A stretch of DNA of 64,000 nucleotides from Phosphoribacter sp037046615. GTDB taxonomy: Bacteria; Actinomycetota; Actinomycetes; Actinomycetales; Dermatophilaceae. The stretch spans positions 115,366-179,365 of the forward strand of contig JBAOHD010000012.1 of assembly GCA_037046615.1 (NCBI GenBank), read 5' to 3'. Made by a program: the position numbers and the translations under genes. The notes under the pieces were generated by a model, which saw only the letters and a list, made by a program, of their open reading frames with translations, was not told where the DNA came from and searched no databases. Of the stretch, positions 34,578 through 44,009 are shown piece after piece. Position 1 is the stretch's first letter. Each line of letters starts with the position of its first letter.

Positions 34578-34870
34578 TCGACGAACTCAATAAAGCCTTC
34601 GAAAGTCGCGTTCGGCTCGGCATCATGGCCGTGCTGGTGGTGAACGAATGGGTGGACCATGCGGTGCTGAAGGACCTGTTGAGCGTGACCGACGGCAACC
34701 TCGCAAGTCACCTGGCCGCGCTCGATTCCGTGAAGTATGTGCAGGTGCGCAAACGCTTCGTGGGCAAGCGGCCCAACACCAGCTACAAGGCAACGCCTGC
34801 AGGAGCCAAGGCTTTCCGTGATCACCTCAGCGCCATCGATACGCTATTGAACAAAGACCTCCGCCAATGA
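34574..34870 (+). CDS. Winged-helix transcriptional regulator (HTH_34 / MarR-like)
   Basis: 98 residues, uninterrupted. MIDELNKAFESRVRLGIMAV, then VLKDLLSVTDGNLASHLAAL as the helix-turn-helix, then the wing QVRKRFVGKRPNTSYKATPA and GAKAFRDHL. This is the small stand-alone winged-helix family that usually sits inside operons of membrane proteins. Its start overlaps the stop of the upstream membrane protein and its stop overlaps the DUF4173 start, both as ATGA. It likely autoregulates the operon through the dyad at 33868; that is inference. Confidence 0.9.
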   Translation: MIDELNKAFESRVRLGIMAVLVVNEWVDHAVLKDLLSVTDGNLASHLAALDSVKYVQVRKRFVGKRPNTSYKATPAGAKAFRDHLSAIDTLLNKDLRQ

Positions 34871-36606
34871 CCGACGGCCCCCTCTTCCGCAATACCACGT
34901 TCCGCACCAGCATCGTCGTTCTGTTGCTCACCGTGCTCTTCGACCGCCTGTTCTGGCACCAAGGCTCGGGCCTCAACCTGGCGCTCTTCGCAGGCAGACG
35001 GCCATGCTCGGGTCGTTGTTGGTGAGCACGTCGCTCGGTCTCCATGACGGCGCGGGTCACCCTGGCCGGTCTAGTGATCTGCGCTGGGATGGTGGTGGTG
35101 CACGGTAGCATCGTGGCGAAGGTGGGCACCTTGCTCGCCCTGCGCTGGTCACCGCGCGTGCTGCTTATGGAACCCGCCTTGCGGAACCTCCCGCTGGCGC
35201 TCATCGGGTCGCTGGTGAACCTGGTCCACACGCCCATCGGTGTCGCTGGTGTCATGAGCGAAGGACTGAAGCAAGTTCCTGTGACCCGGTCGGGCTGGCG
35301 ATGGGTCCGGTTGGCTTTCGTGCCGGTTTTGGTGACCCTGTTGTTCTTCCTGATCTATCGTGCTGCCAACCCCCGCTTCGAGGCCATGGCAGCGGACTTC
35401 TTCGGTGACTTCTTCGACGTGTTCTGGGACCTCATGGCCGAGCTGTTCACGCCCCACATGTTCTTCCTCGGACTCGGTCTTGTGGTCAGCGGTGCCTTGG
35501 TGCACCGTTTCGCACCGCAGCTTTTCACCGGGCCCTCATGGCCGTTGAACGAATCGTCTGATCCGCCAACGGAAGAAGCGTCCGCATTGGCTCAGTCCGT
35601 TGTCCATGGGGGCCTTGGAACGTGAGCGGCGCACGGGCCTGATCCTGCTGATCCTTGTGAACGCCTTGTTGCTCGATTGTGAACCTCATCGACATCTCCT
35701 GGGTGTGGTATCGGGTTCGAAGTGGAGGAGGGCTTCAACCTGAAACAGTTCGTGCATGAAGGCACCTACCTGCTCATCCTCAGCATCCTCCTCAGCATCG
35801 GCATCCTCCTGCACCTCTTCCGCGGCAATCTGAATTTCCATCCGCGCAGGAGCGCGGCTCGTTGCGCCTGCTGGCCACGGCTCTGGGTCGCGCAGAACTT
35901 CGTCCTCGGGCATCTCGCGTGTTCCTGCGCAACTACCACTACATCCATTTCCACGGACTTGCCTACAAGCGCATCGGAGTCGTGGTGTTCCTGTCTGCTG
36001 GTGCTGGTCGGGTTGGTGACCTTGTACTTGAAGATCAGAGGTCGCGAGCAGCATGCGTATTATTTGCTGCGCGTGAACGGTTGGGCGGCCTTCGTGGTGA
36101 TGGTCGGGCCTCACCACGGTCGAACTGGGACGGCCTCATCGTGCGCTTCAACCTCGCGCACTGGAACCAGGGCGAGATCGATGTGGACAACTACCTCGCC
36201 ATGAGCGATAAGGTGCTGCCGCTGCTCTATGCTGACCTTGCCCAAGGTGGAGGCGCAGATGGCCCATCACCGGGAGAACCGCGTGCGCTGGGTGGAGCAT
36301 CTGGACCCTGGCACCTTCCGCATGGACCTGGACCGCAAGCGGGAACGTTTCCTGCGGCGCTTCCATGCGAGCAGGACTGGCGCAGCTGGACGCTGGCCGA
36401 CCGGCGGACCTTCGAAGCGCTGAAGGCGAAAGCGGCTTGCCCACCTCCCCGACGCCACACGAACGCATCCGAACGGACGCTCAGCGGCTCAATGGGGCTC
36501 CTGCGGCGGCGGTTGTCGATGTGGGCTCCGGTCGTGGCGCCCGTGGAAGAGGCCGTGGCGGTTGACGAGGCAGCCGCAGTGTCCAGACGAACAACAAGTG
36601 AACTGA
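34867..36606 (+). CDS. DUF4173 integral membrane protein
   Basis: About 580 codons across many frameshifts. Family text: FDRLFWHQGSGLNLALF at the N-terminus; LMEPALRNLPLALIGSLVNL; RLAFVPVLVTLLFFLIYRAA with NPRFEAM; FVHEGTYLLILSILLSIGIL; LVLVGLVTLYLKIRGREQ; NWDGLIVRFNLAH; and DVDNYLAMSDKVLPLLYADL. These are the order and spacing seen in DUF4173 proteins, predicted polytopic inner-membrane proteins of unknown activity. The end is taken at TGA 36604-36606, which gives a TGATG junction with the next gene. The last 40 residues are uncertain because the frame changes near 36,430. Confidence 0.75.
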
Positions 36607-37091
36607 TGACCGACCACCGATCGGGCACGCCGCGAAGTGCGCTACTGGCTTCTTGTTCTTCATCGTGGCCCTGTGGTTCAGCGGGCTTACCGCGGTGCCG
36701 CTGGAGTGGGGCACGGCCTGGCTGTCGGACCTGACACGCTCGTGGAGCGGCCCTTGGCATGGCTGGGCGGAACAGGCGGCGTTGGCCATCGCCGATGTGG
36801 GGCAGCGCTATCCGTTCCTGTTCTATGGCACGGATTGGTTGGCTTTCGCGCATGTGGTCATCGGCATCGCGTTCTTCGGTCCATTGCGCGATCCGGTGCG
36901 GAACAAGTGGGTGATCGAGTGGGGCCTCTGGTGCTGCCTGCTGGTGTTGCCGCTCGCGTTCCTATGGGCGCCGGTCCGCGGGATCCCCTTCTTCTGGCGT
37001 TGCGTTGATGCTTCCTTCGGCATCATCGGTGCGGTGCCGCTTGTGGCGTGTGTGGACCTTGTATCGGACGTATCGAAAAGAAACCTGTTGA
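36606..37091 (+). CDS. Small polytopic membrane protein
   Basis: About 161 residues starting MTDHRSGTPR, then FFIVALWFSGLTAVPLEWG, YPFLFYGTDWLAFAHVVIG, WVIEWGLWCCLLVLPLAFLW and a final segment ending VWTLYRTYRKETC. Four predicted membrane helices. Frameshifts near 36,640 and 37,040. It starts on the stop of the DUF4173 gene (TGATG) and stops 3 bases before the next gene, so it belongs to the same transcript. No function known. Confidence 0.7.
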
Positions 37092-37094
37092 CGC

Positions 37095-38018
37095 ATGAAG
37101 AAGCTGATCCTACGAAAGGACCGCGATGTGCTCGTTGCGGCCTTGATCCTCACGGTGGCCACAGCACTGGCCTTTGCTCCCGATGCCTTCCTGCCCATGC
37201 TGGCCCGCGCTTTCCTGCTGGAATGGGTGTTGGTGTTCATCCTCATTCTGACCTGGGCGGTGTGGCGACGCAGGGCCTGGACCGGTGCGGCTTCCGCGAT
37301 GGCTTGCTTGATGGTGTTGTTGCAGTTGGACGCACCCAGTGCTCCCGCGCTTCATCAACACACGGAAACCTCGCTCCGAATTGCCCAGATGAACTTGCTT
37401 CAACCGAACCGGAGGCATGCCGAAGTAGTGCGCCTTGCTTTGGATAGTGATGCGGATGTCAATCTCGTTCCAAGAGGTGAGCGAGGCTTGGGCGGAAGTG
37501 CTGGAGCAGGAGCTGGGTCAAGCCTATCCGTTCCATCGTGTCGTCCCCGGTGATCATTGTTATGGGATCGCCCTGTTCAGTCGGCTGCCGCTGGACCGCA
37601 TGGAGGTGCTGGTGCTGGAGGATACACCAGTGATCGAAGCGGTGGTGCGCTCAAGCAAGGGCGCCGTACGTGTGTTCAGTGTGCATGCGAATTCTCCGGG
37701 CTCGTGGGGCGATCATCGCCGGCGCAATGCCCAGTTGAAGCAATTGGCCACGATCGTGAGCAGCGATGCCATGCCTACCGTGGTGGTGGGTGACCTCAAT
37801 ACCGTGAGTTGGGACAGGGCCATGTGGCGCCTGTGTGTGAACAGCGGTCTTCGCGTCGGCACAGCGTCCACTACGCCCACCTTCCCTTCGCTCTTCGGCC
37901 TGGCCCTGATCCCATCGACCATCTGCTGGTGTCACCAGGTGCCGCAGTGGTGGCAAGTCGAACGTTCTTCATCCCCGGTTCGGACCACCGCGGGCTCATC
38001 GTCGATGTGGCCACATGA
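37095..38018 (+). CDS. Endonuclease/exonuclease/phosphatase family membrane protein
   Basis: About 307 codons. Two to three N-terminal membrane helices (VLVAALILTVATALAF, LLEWVLVFILILTWAVW, ASAMACLMVLLQL) lead into a DNase I-like fold: LRIAQMNLLQPNRRH, SFQEVSEAWAEVL, GIALFSRLPLDRMEVL, FSVHANSP, VVVGDLNTVSWD (Asp-Asn site) and the closing GSDHRGLIVDVA (Ser-Asp-His site). The catalytic domain would face the periplasm. Substrate unknown (nucleic acid, lipid or sugar phosphate). Frameshifts near 37,450 and 37,910. ATGA overlap with the next gene. Confidence 0.85.
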
Positions 38019-38744
38019 GCATGCAGGTCCGAACATGGGTCCAACTGTTGCCGTGGATGACGGTCTACGCCATCGCCATGGCTTTTCTCGAAAGCGCGGT
38101 GGTGATCGATCTGCGTGCCCTGTACTATCCAGTGGAGTTCACATTCCCCATGGCGCCGATCGATCGACGCATCGCCATTACCGAACTGCTGCGCGAGGTG
38201 GCGACCATGGTGATGCTGCTGGCCCCAGGCGCCATGCTCACCCGCCGGGCCTTGGAGCGCTTCGCGTGGTTCATTTACTGCTTCGGCGTGTGGGACATCT
38301 TCTACTACGTGTTCCTCAAGGCGATCCTGGACTGGCCGGTGACACTTTTGGATTGGGATATCCTATTCCTTGTACCGGTGCCCTGGGTGGGGCCGGTGTT
38401 GGCTACCCGTGATCGTTTCGCTGGGCATGATCCTGCTCGGCCTTGTGATCCTGCGTGTACGCGAGCGGCAGGTGGACGCGATGATCATGAAGCTGGAGTG
38501 GAGCCTGTTCGCCAGCGCTGCGATGATCATGCTATACACGTTCGTGGAAGAGCCCCTGGCGCATGTGTGGGCTGAGCACCGACGCTCCTTCAGTGTGAAC
38601 GGGAGCGGTCCCGCCTTGGATCAGCTGCGAGACTATATCCCGGAGCGTTTCCTGTGGCCGTTGTTCCTTCTGGGTGCCGCCATCGGACTGGTGACCGTGC
38701 TGAAGCTCTGGCGACGGTGGGAACGCCAAGGGGTTGCCTCCTGA
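38015..38744 (+). CDS. Polytopic membrane protein, function unknown
   Basis: About 243 residues with six or seven predicted helices: MTVYAIAMAFLESAVVIDLR, ELLREVATMVMLLAPGAML, FGVWDIFYYVFLKAIL, ILFLVPVPWVGPVL, SLGMILLGLVILRV and PLFLLGAAIGLVTVLKLW. One frameshift near 38,405. The motif FLESAVVIDLRALYYP in the first helix is conserved in hypothetical proteins of diverse bacteria. It overlaps the stop of the upstream phosphatase-fold gene by 4 bases and is the last gene of the coupled series. Confidence 0.7.
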
Positions 38745-38814
38745 ACCGCCCATCAACACTGAAATAAATTGAAACCTCCTGGACACAACCCCGTTGAATG
38801 GGTGCGTCTTAGAG

Positions 38815-39138
38815 ATGGAAACACGTCAAAAAATGGTCGCTGAAGCAAGACTCTTCGTCCGGCTGGGGCTCATGGCCTTCCTAGGCTTCGCCTTCTACTA
38901 CGCGCACCTTTTCTTCGGGCTCTTCGGCAACGCCTTCCTCTTTAAGGCACTGGCCGTGGTCTTCCTCTTCGCTGCCGTTCCCTTGCCGATCATCGCCGTC
39001 AACAACAAGAAGCTCTTCCCGGAGCTTGGTGGTAGTGGTAAGCAAGTGCTGACCTTGGCCACCGTGCTCCTGTTGGTGCACCACTTCATGATGACGTTCG
39101 TGTTCGTCATGTTCCTCCAGCAAGGACATAACAGCTGA
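38815..39138 (+). CDS. Small three-helix membrane protein
   Basis: 107 residues, uninterrupted: METRQKMVAEARLFVRLGLM, then hydrophobic segments FLGFAFYYAHLFFGLF, FKALAVVFLFAAVPLPIIAV and ATVLLLVHHFMMTFVFVMFL. ATG 38815 is preferred over an in-frame TTG at 38794. No family recognised. A 70-base gap separates it from the coupled operon, so it may have its own promoter. Confidence 0.65.
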   Translation: METRQKMVAEARLFVRLGLMAFLGFAFYYAHLFFGLFGNAFLFKALAVVFLFAAVPLPIIAVNNKKLFPELGGSGKQVLTLATVLLLVHHFMMTFVFVMFLQQGHNS

Positions 39139-39335
39139 ACTTTTCTTCAACGAACGCAACCTTCGGAACACCGTTTGCGTTGAACCATCAAACACCGGCC
39201 CGTAAGCCGGAGAACGCATCCCTGATCACAGGAGGCACAAGAGCCTAAGCGCAGAAAAACGCCTCTGTCCGAGCCCGTAAGCGAAGAGATCAGGATCCTA
39301 AGAAGCCCGCCCTGTAAGGCGGGCTTCGCCTTTTA
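39139..39335 (+). ncRNA. Possible structured non-coding RNA ending in a terminator
   Basis: No ORF on either strand. The interval contains GGCCCGTAAGCC (from 39198), the outer stem CCTGATC (39221-39227) with GATCAGG (39288-39294), an inner stem AGGC/GCCT (39233-39246), a second GCCCGTAAGC (from 39273), and a strong terminator hairpin at 39302-39327. Repeated CCGTAAGC loops plus a closing stem just ahead of a terminator look more like an independent small RNA than a bare spacer. I do not recognise the family. Confidence 0.4.
39302..39335 (+). terminator. Rho-independent terminator
   Basis: GAAGCCCGCC (39302-39311) with GGCGGGCTTC (39318-39327), a 10-base perfect stem and 6-base loop, followed by GCCTTTT. 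It ends either the small membrane-protein transcript or the possible RNA just upstream. Confidence 0.9.
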
Positions 39336-39344
39336 AGCAACTTC

Positions 39345-40143
39345 TTACTTGGTCGACGGTTCCTCCTTCTTCCGCAGATCGAGGTTGTAGACCAGAACGA
39401 GATGCACCGTCGAGTTGCATTCCAGTAGGTCCGCTCCGTTCGCGGCCCCGGGGCGTTCGATCACTTGATACAAGTAGCCGAGCATCACGTTCAGTGGCTT
39501 GCTTGCTTGATAGCCGAGCAGCCCCGATAGACGGTTCTGGTTGATGTAGTCCAGCCGCTGCGAGTCCCCGAAGTTCAAGAACACCTCGTCATAAAGGTTG
39601 GCGCTGAACGCACCGGGTTCCACCTTCTCATGCTTGCCAAGCGGGATCGGTCAGCCAAACACGGGTGCGGAAGCGGCTCTGGTACACATAAGAGTCGAAC
39701 ACACCCTCGGACACGTCGGCTGGCGAAGGCGTCAACTTCGCCATGAGGCGTTCCTCCATGCGGAAGCGATACGCCAGTCGTACGCGCCCGATCGCTTGGC
39801 TAAGTTGAACCTGCTGGAAAAGGTGGTGTTCCCAGTTGCCATAGTTGATCGGGTAGGCGCCATAGGGGTAGTTGTAGTAGTAGCTATAGCCCAGGGTGAA
39901 CATCACCTGGTCGTTGAGGTGGTAGTTCACTGCGGGCCGGATCAGCAGTTGCTGCCAGTTGGCTCCCATATCCGCCCGGCGTATGTGCGCTTCCGTATGG
40001 AAGCTCCAGTGCTGGCTTATGCGATGGTCACCCCAGTGCGAGATCCACAGGTTCGCGTTCGGGTCCGTTACCCGCTGGGCGGATACCGTCGTCGCCAACG
40101 TTATCAACCCGGTAAGGACGGAAAGGAACTTCCATAGTTGCAT
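39345..40143 (-). CDS. DUF2490 outer-membrane protein
   Basis: About 266 residues. Start ATG 40143 gives MQLWKFLSVLTGLITLATTV and signal peptide cleavage after VSAQ. The body is aromatic-rich beta strands (HWSFHTEAHIRRADM, WQQLLIRPAVNYHLNDQ, FTLGYSYYYNYPYG, RVRLAYRFRMEERL, YQSRFRTRVWL) ending in YLYQVIERPG and VHLVLVYNLDLRK. This is the DUF2490 pattern, predicted outer-membrane beta-barrel proteins of unknown substrate. One frameshift near 39,640. Single gene in a minus-strand block. Confidence 0.85.
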
Positions 40144-40248
40144 GGTCGCGAAGATCGTGGTCCAGTACACGGGTTTCCTCTTTCCCTTGGGGCTAGGGCA
40201 CTTTACGGTTCCAACTCCCCATGCCTGCCTACGCTTGAGGACCGCGGC

Positions 40249-40917
40249 TTAAGCTTCCACCACCAGTTCCTCTGCAGAGGCGCCTAGTTCCACCAGACCT
40301 TCACGGATGTCGTGAACGAAGCCTTCAGGACCACAGATGTAGAACCGCTGGCTCAGGTCGGGCGCCAGTTCGATCAGCATGGCCCGGTCAATGCGTTGTT
40401 CGTGGAAGCCGATCACGTTCTGCCGGGTGAACACGTTGATGTAGTCCTTGCGCAACAAGTGTGTGAGCTCCTCGTGCATGATCACGTCCTCCACGGTGCG
40501 GTTCGAATACACCAGACGGTTCCCCCGCAGGAGCTTCATATGGTGCAGCTGCCGGAAAATGGCAAGGAAGGGTGTGATGCCAGCGCCCCCAGCGAAGAAC
40601 ACGCCAGGTCCTTTGAAGGTGATGGCTCCGAAGGGTTCGCTCAGCAAAAGGTGGTCGCCGGTGCGCAGCTTGGACAACTGCTCGGTGACCCCATGGTGGC
40701 TGCGGTAGATCCGTACGATGAGCTCCAGGTCAGGCCATTCCTGCAATGAGGTGAAGGTGAACGGACGGGCTTTCGTTTCCCAACCCGGCAGATCGATACG
40801 GATCTCAGCGGCTTGGCCAGGGATGAAGGTGTACCCCTCCGGCTTCTCAATGCGAAGCCGTTTCACATCCGGGTTGATGTAAACCGACTCAAGGATCTTC
40901 ACACGTTGATCGGCCAT
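40249..40917 (-). CDS. FAD-dependent ferredoxin/flavodoxin reductase-like protein
   Basis: 222 residues, uninterrupted. FAD-binding text KARPFTFTS with FIPGQAAEIRI, a phosphate-loop-like GVTEQLSKLRTGDHLLL, an NAD(P) domain motif FFAGGAGITPFLAIF, and C-terminal RFYICGPEGFVHDI. There is no [2Fe-2S] domain, so it is a two-domain FNR-type oxidoreductase passing electrons between NAD(P)H and an unknown carrier. The start is set at ATG 40917 (MADQRVKILESVYINPD); an ATG 36 bases upstream adds non-conserved residues. Confidence 0.9.
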   Translation of the reverse strand: MADQRVKILESVYINPDVKRLRIEKPEGYTFIPGQAAEIRIDLPGWETKARPFTFTSLQEWPDLELIVRIYRSHHGVTEQLSKLRTGDHLLLSEPFGAITFKGPGVFFAGGAGITPFLAIFRQLHHMKLLRGNRLVYSNRTVEDVIMHEELTHLLRKDYINVFTRQNVIGFHEQRIDRAMLIELAPDLSQRFYICGPEGFVHDIREGLVELGASAEELVVEA

Positions 40918-40965
40918 GGCACCAGAGCTGTTCGGTGCCCAATGTAGTGCCACCTGAGCGCGTGC

Positions 40966-41540
40966 TCAATGACTGTCCTTCGCAGGGTCGTAGCCGGGGT
41001 GGAGCCGGAAAAGGCTGTCCTGTAGACCAGCAGGTTCCAGTTCCACCTTGTGCACCTCGTAGTCCAGCGCCTTCAGCCATTGTCCGGCATGGTGCCTCAG
41101 TGATTTCGGTTCCACGAATCCAACGCGTTCAATGCGGTACTCGATGATCGCTCCGCGGCACATGGCACAGGGCTCGAAGGTGGTGATGAGCACCAGGTCG
41201 TCGCGGTCCAGAGCATCAAAGGTCAGGGTGCCCATCATCCGCATCGCATGGCTGATCGCATTAATTCCATCCGCGTGGCCACCCGCGTTGCCATCGCGCA
41301 GCACGGTGTTGTGGCCACGTCCGATCGACCTCACCCCGGTATACCAACAAGGCCGCCACCGGTACGTCAAGACTGCCGATGGCTTCCACACCCAGAGAAT
41401 CCAAGTTCCTGCACCTCCGCAGGTGCCAACTGGGCTGGAGGCTCAAGGACGTATGCCTTCTGTACCATGGCCCAACAGAAGACCAGCAGGCCGGGGACCA
41501 GGAGGACCATGAGGACCTTGCGCAGGGGGCCGTTCAGCAT
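40966..41540 (-). CDS. Membrane-anchored nucleoside/nucleotide deaminase-like protein
   Basis: About 190 residues. The N-terminus MLNGPLRKVLMVLLVPGLLV and FCWAMVQKAYVLEPP forms one membrane anchor. The cytidine/deoxycytidylate-deaminase-like fold follows: VPVAALLVYRGEV, IGRGHNTVLRDGNAGGHADG, INAISHAM and the zinc site TTFEPCAMCRGAIIEYRI. The usual His-Ala-Glu triad reads His-Ala-Asp-Gly here, with one extra residue before INAI. Either sequencing insertions altered it or the protein is atypical. Frameshifts near 41,390 and 41,330. Its start is 3 bases past the stop of the upstream T9SS gene. Target nucleotide unknown. Confidence 0.75.
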
Positions 41541-41543
41541 GCC

Positions 41544-42845
41544 TTAGCGTACGTTGATGACCCGCACCACCGAGCGCTGGCCTGCATTTCCGGTGCGCTG
41601 TACCAACAGCAAGCCCGGCGAAAGGGCGCTAACGTCAAGCGTGAACACTTGCGTGGTCGCAGCGGTGGTACGCAACAAGCCGTCCCTGCCCGTCGAACAC
41701 GGAGAGCGGTCCCAGCGGACGACCAGTCGAGGGCTAGGACGGTGAGCAGACCGTTGTTCAGCGTGCTCTGCAGATCGGCGCCCGGCTCCACTTCGACCAG
41801 GCCATTGGGTCCGTTGTAACAGGACGGGTAGAAGCTGAAGGGGAGCGTGTTCATGGCTCCGCCTTGAACGAAAGGCTCACTAGGGCCTGGGCCGTAGGAA
41901 GTACCCAGCCCATAGGTTCAGAGCCCCGCCCACCATGTTGGGTTGCACCATGCTCAAGGCGTATTCGCCGGGGGGCAGGCAGATCGTGTCGTTCATCTCC
42001 TGGTGAAGCGCACATGGAGGCTTGAGTCGATTCCAGAGGCCACCGTTGCGGCGTTCGGATCGGACGATGGAGTGAGTCTGAATGATGCCGTTACCATGGC
42101 ACCACCGAAGTTGCCAAGAAGGGAGACCGTGAGAGGCGCGCAGGGGGGCGGTGGACGAAAGGGAGAAGGTCGTGTCCCATGTGCAGCCAAGTGACTGATA
42201 GAAGAGCGTCCAGAGTTCCAAGGAACCGGCGAACGGGCCCGCCCGGGAATGGTGGCTCCGGGTTGGACGATCAGGTAATGGGTCTGTGGGCCTTGGCTGA
42301 TGCCGAAGTAGTTCACTGTCTCTTTCGCTAGCGTGTCGCCTTGGTCATCGAACAGGATGAAGCCCGGATAGTCGAAGAGCGTGGCGCTGTTGTTCGAGGC
42401 GGAAAGCACGATCGCCGTGTCACCAAAAGGGTCCCAGCTGATGGAGTTGATCAACAGACTATCACAGGCTCCTGTGCCCGTCACCGTGAATTGATGCTCC
42501 GGTGTTGGCGCGAAGTCGCCCATGCCCGTTCCGCCGAGCTGAATGGTGTAATTGCCTGCGGCAAGCTGCCCGATCGGAATGGTCTCCATATGGGGAATGA
42601 GCACCGTGATCGCCGCCATTGTCGGCGCAATTCACGGTGATGTTCACCAAGTTGCCCACCACGCTCACGTTGGTGTTGACCACATAGACCCCACCCCCGG
42701 AGAAGTTCCCGACCAGGTCTACTGTGATCGCATCCACAGTGGTCGGGTTCGTGGGCTGCACATTGATGGCATCCACATAGAAATAGGTCTGTGCGCTCGC
42801 CGTGAAGGAGAGGGCTCCTGAACACACCAGGGTAGCTAAACGCAT
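41544..42845 (-). CDS. Secreted protein with T9SS type A sorting domain
   Basis: About 433 codons. Signal peptide CSGALSFTASAQ, then FYVDAINVQPTNPTTVDAIT and a series of beta domains (ETIPIGQLAAGNYTIQLGGT, FDYPGFILFDDQGDTLAKE, YNGPNGLVEVEPG). The C-terminus, read across shifts near 41,720 and 41,640, is GPLSVFDGQGRLV, FTLDVSALSPGLLLV and SVVRVINVR, a type A sorting domain. Other shifts near 42,620, 42,235, 42,120, 42,000 and 41,880. No enzyme domain recognised. Confidence 0.75.
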
Positions 42846-42920
42846 GATTCGTGAGGGCTCTTTCGATTGAAGACGAGGTTTCGACGCCGAACGTCGCCTA
42901 GCGCCGAACTCAGCCCTGCG

Positions 42921-43382
42921 TCACATGAACGGCTTCATGGCCTCGTCGATGTCCTTCCGCAGGTCCATGAGCCGGATGGCGTACTTCTGCAAAGCCTTCT
43001 CTTCATCGGTAGCGGGTGTCCATTCCTTCACAGGAACCGGCTGGCCAACGTCATCCATGGCCACGAAAACGATGATGCAATGGGTGGTCTTCAGGTGCTC
43101 GTTGGTGCGCGGGTCCTGGGCACTGATGTCCACGGCGATGTGCATGCTCGTTCGGCCGGTGTGGATCAGGCGCGCCTGGGCCTCCACGATGTGCCCGATG
43201 CGGATGGGCTGGAAGAAGCGGATGCCACCCACGTAGACCGTCACGCAATAGTGCCCGCTCCAATTCACGGCGCAGGTGTAGCCCGCCTGGTCGATCCACT
43301 TCATCACCATGCCCCCGTGCACCTTGCCCCCGAAGTTCACGTCCGTCGGTTCGGCCAGAAAGCGGAGCGTGGTGGTGTGCAT
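42921..43382 (-). CDS. Acyl-CoA thioesterase, hotdog fold
   Basis: 153 residues, uninterrupted. TTTLRFLAEPTDVNFGGKVH, GGMVMKWIDQAGYTCAVNWS and GRTSMHIAVDISAQDP match the YciA/ACOT-type hotdog thioesterases, in which the Asn and Asp of the DVNFGGKVHGG and WIDQAG segments form the active site. It hydrolyses acyl-CoA to free acid and CoA in the cytosol. The family is normally hexameric. Ends near KDIDEAMKPFM. It lies 6 bases from the start side of the P460-like gene's stop and may share its transcript. Confidence 0.9.
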   Translation of the reverse strand: MHTTTLRFLAEPTDVNFGGKVHGGMVMKWIDQAGYTCAVNWSGHYCVTVYVGGIRFFQPIRIGHIVEAQARLIHTGRTSMHIAVDISAQDPRTNEHLKTTHCIIVFVAMDDVGQPVPVKEWTPATDEEKALQKYAIRLMDLRKDIDEAMKPFM

Positions 43383-43388
43383 GGGTGA

Positions 43389-43907
43389 TCAGGGGAAGGA
43401 GATGTTCATCAGCGTTTGGTCGATGTGCCCGGCTTGGGTGTGGCAACTGCGGCATACGGCGCCTTGGTCCTTCGCCGAAGCGCGGACCTCGCCGTTGGGT
43501 CGGACGTAGCCCCATACCCAGCCGCCGGCATCCGCGTAGGGGTTGTTGCTTTGCTTATAGAGTATTGCGTACGTGCCGATCGTTGAGGCGTCGGTCATCA
43601 GTTCCTTCACGATCAGGGAACCCTCCGGGAAAAGGGTGTCCGAGGTCACCATCAGGTTCGTGTTCAGCACCGTCGCCGCCAGGGCATTGTAACGTGTGCG
43701 CAGAAAGGGCTCAGCGTGTCCGGAGCCATTAGAACGAGGCAGTTGTGCGGTTGAACCCTCATACCAAACGAAGCCGTCCGTGCCCCGCGCCATGTCCAGC
43801 AATTGTGCATCCACAGGGTCCTCGTCCGACTCGTGCTTGCAAGCGGACCAGATCATCGAAGAGATAGCGATGCCGGAGAGGAATAGGGAGAAGGTTCGCA
43901 GGTTCAT
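43389..43907 (-). CDS. Cytochrome P460-like lipoprotein with CxxCH haem site
   Basis: 172 residues, uninterrupted. Lipoprotein signal with Cys at SSMIWSACKHE, then a domain with FVWYEGSTAQLPRSNGSGHA, FPEGSLIVKELM, YAILYKQSN, GGWVWGYVRPNGEV and a single haem-binding CRSCH near the C-terminus (GAVCRSCHTQAGHIDQTLMN). The order matches cytochrome P460/c'-beta proteins of Bacteroidota, which are periplasmic or outer-membrane-anchored haem proteins involved in hydroxylamine or NO chemistry in characterised cases. The role here is not known. Confidence 0.8.
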   Translation of the reverse strand: MNLRTFSLFLSGIAISSMIWSACKHESDEDPVDAQLLDMARGTDGFVWYEGSTAQLPRSNGSGHAEPFLRTRYNALAATVLNTNLMVTSDTLFPEGSLIVKELMTDASTIGTYAILYKQSNNPYADAGGWVWGYVRPNGEVRASAKDQGAVCRSCHTQAGHIDQTLMNISFP

Positions 43908-44009
43908 ACAGCAATGGAAGGGAACGGAAAGTTAGCAACGGCAAAGGAGACCTACCATTGCAGACGACCAAGCGAGAATACCGTTGAAATTGGAAAGCCG
44001 GCCCGAAGG

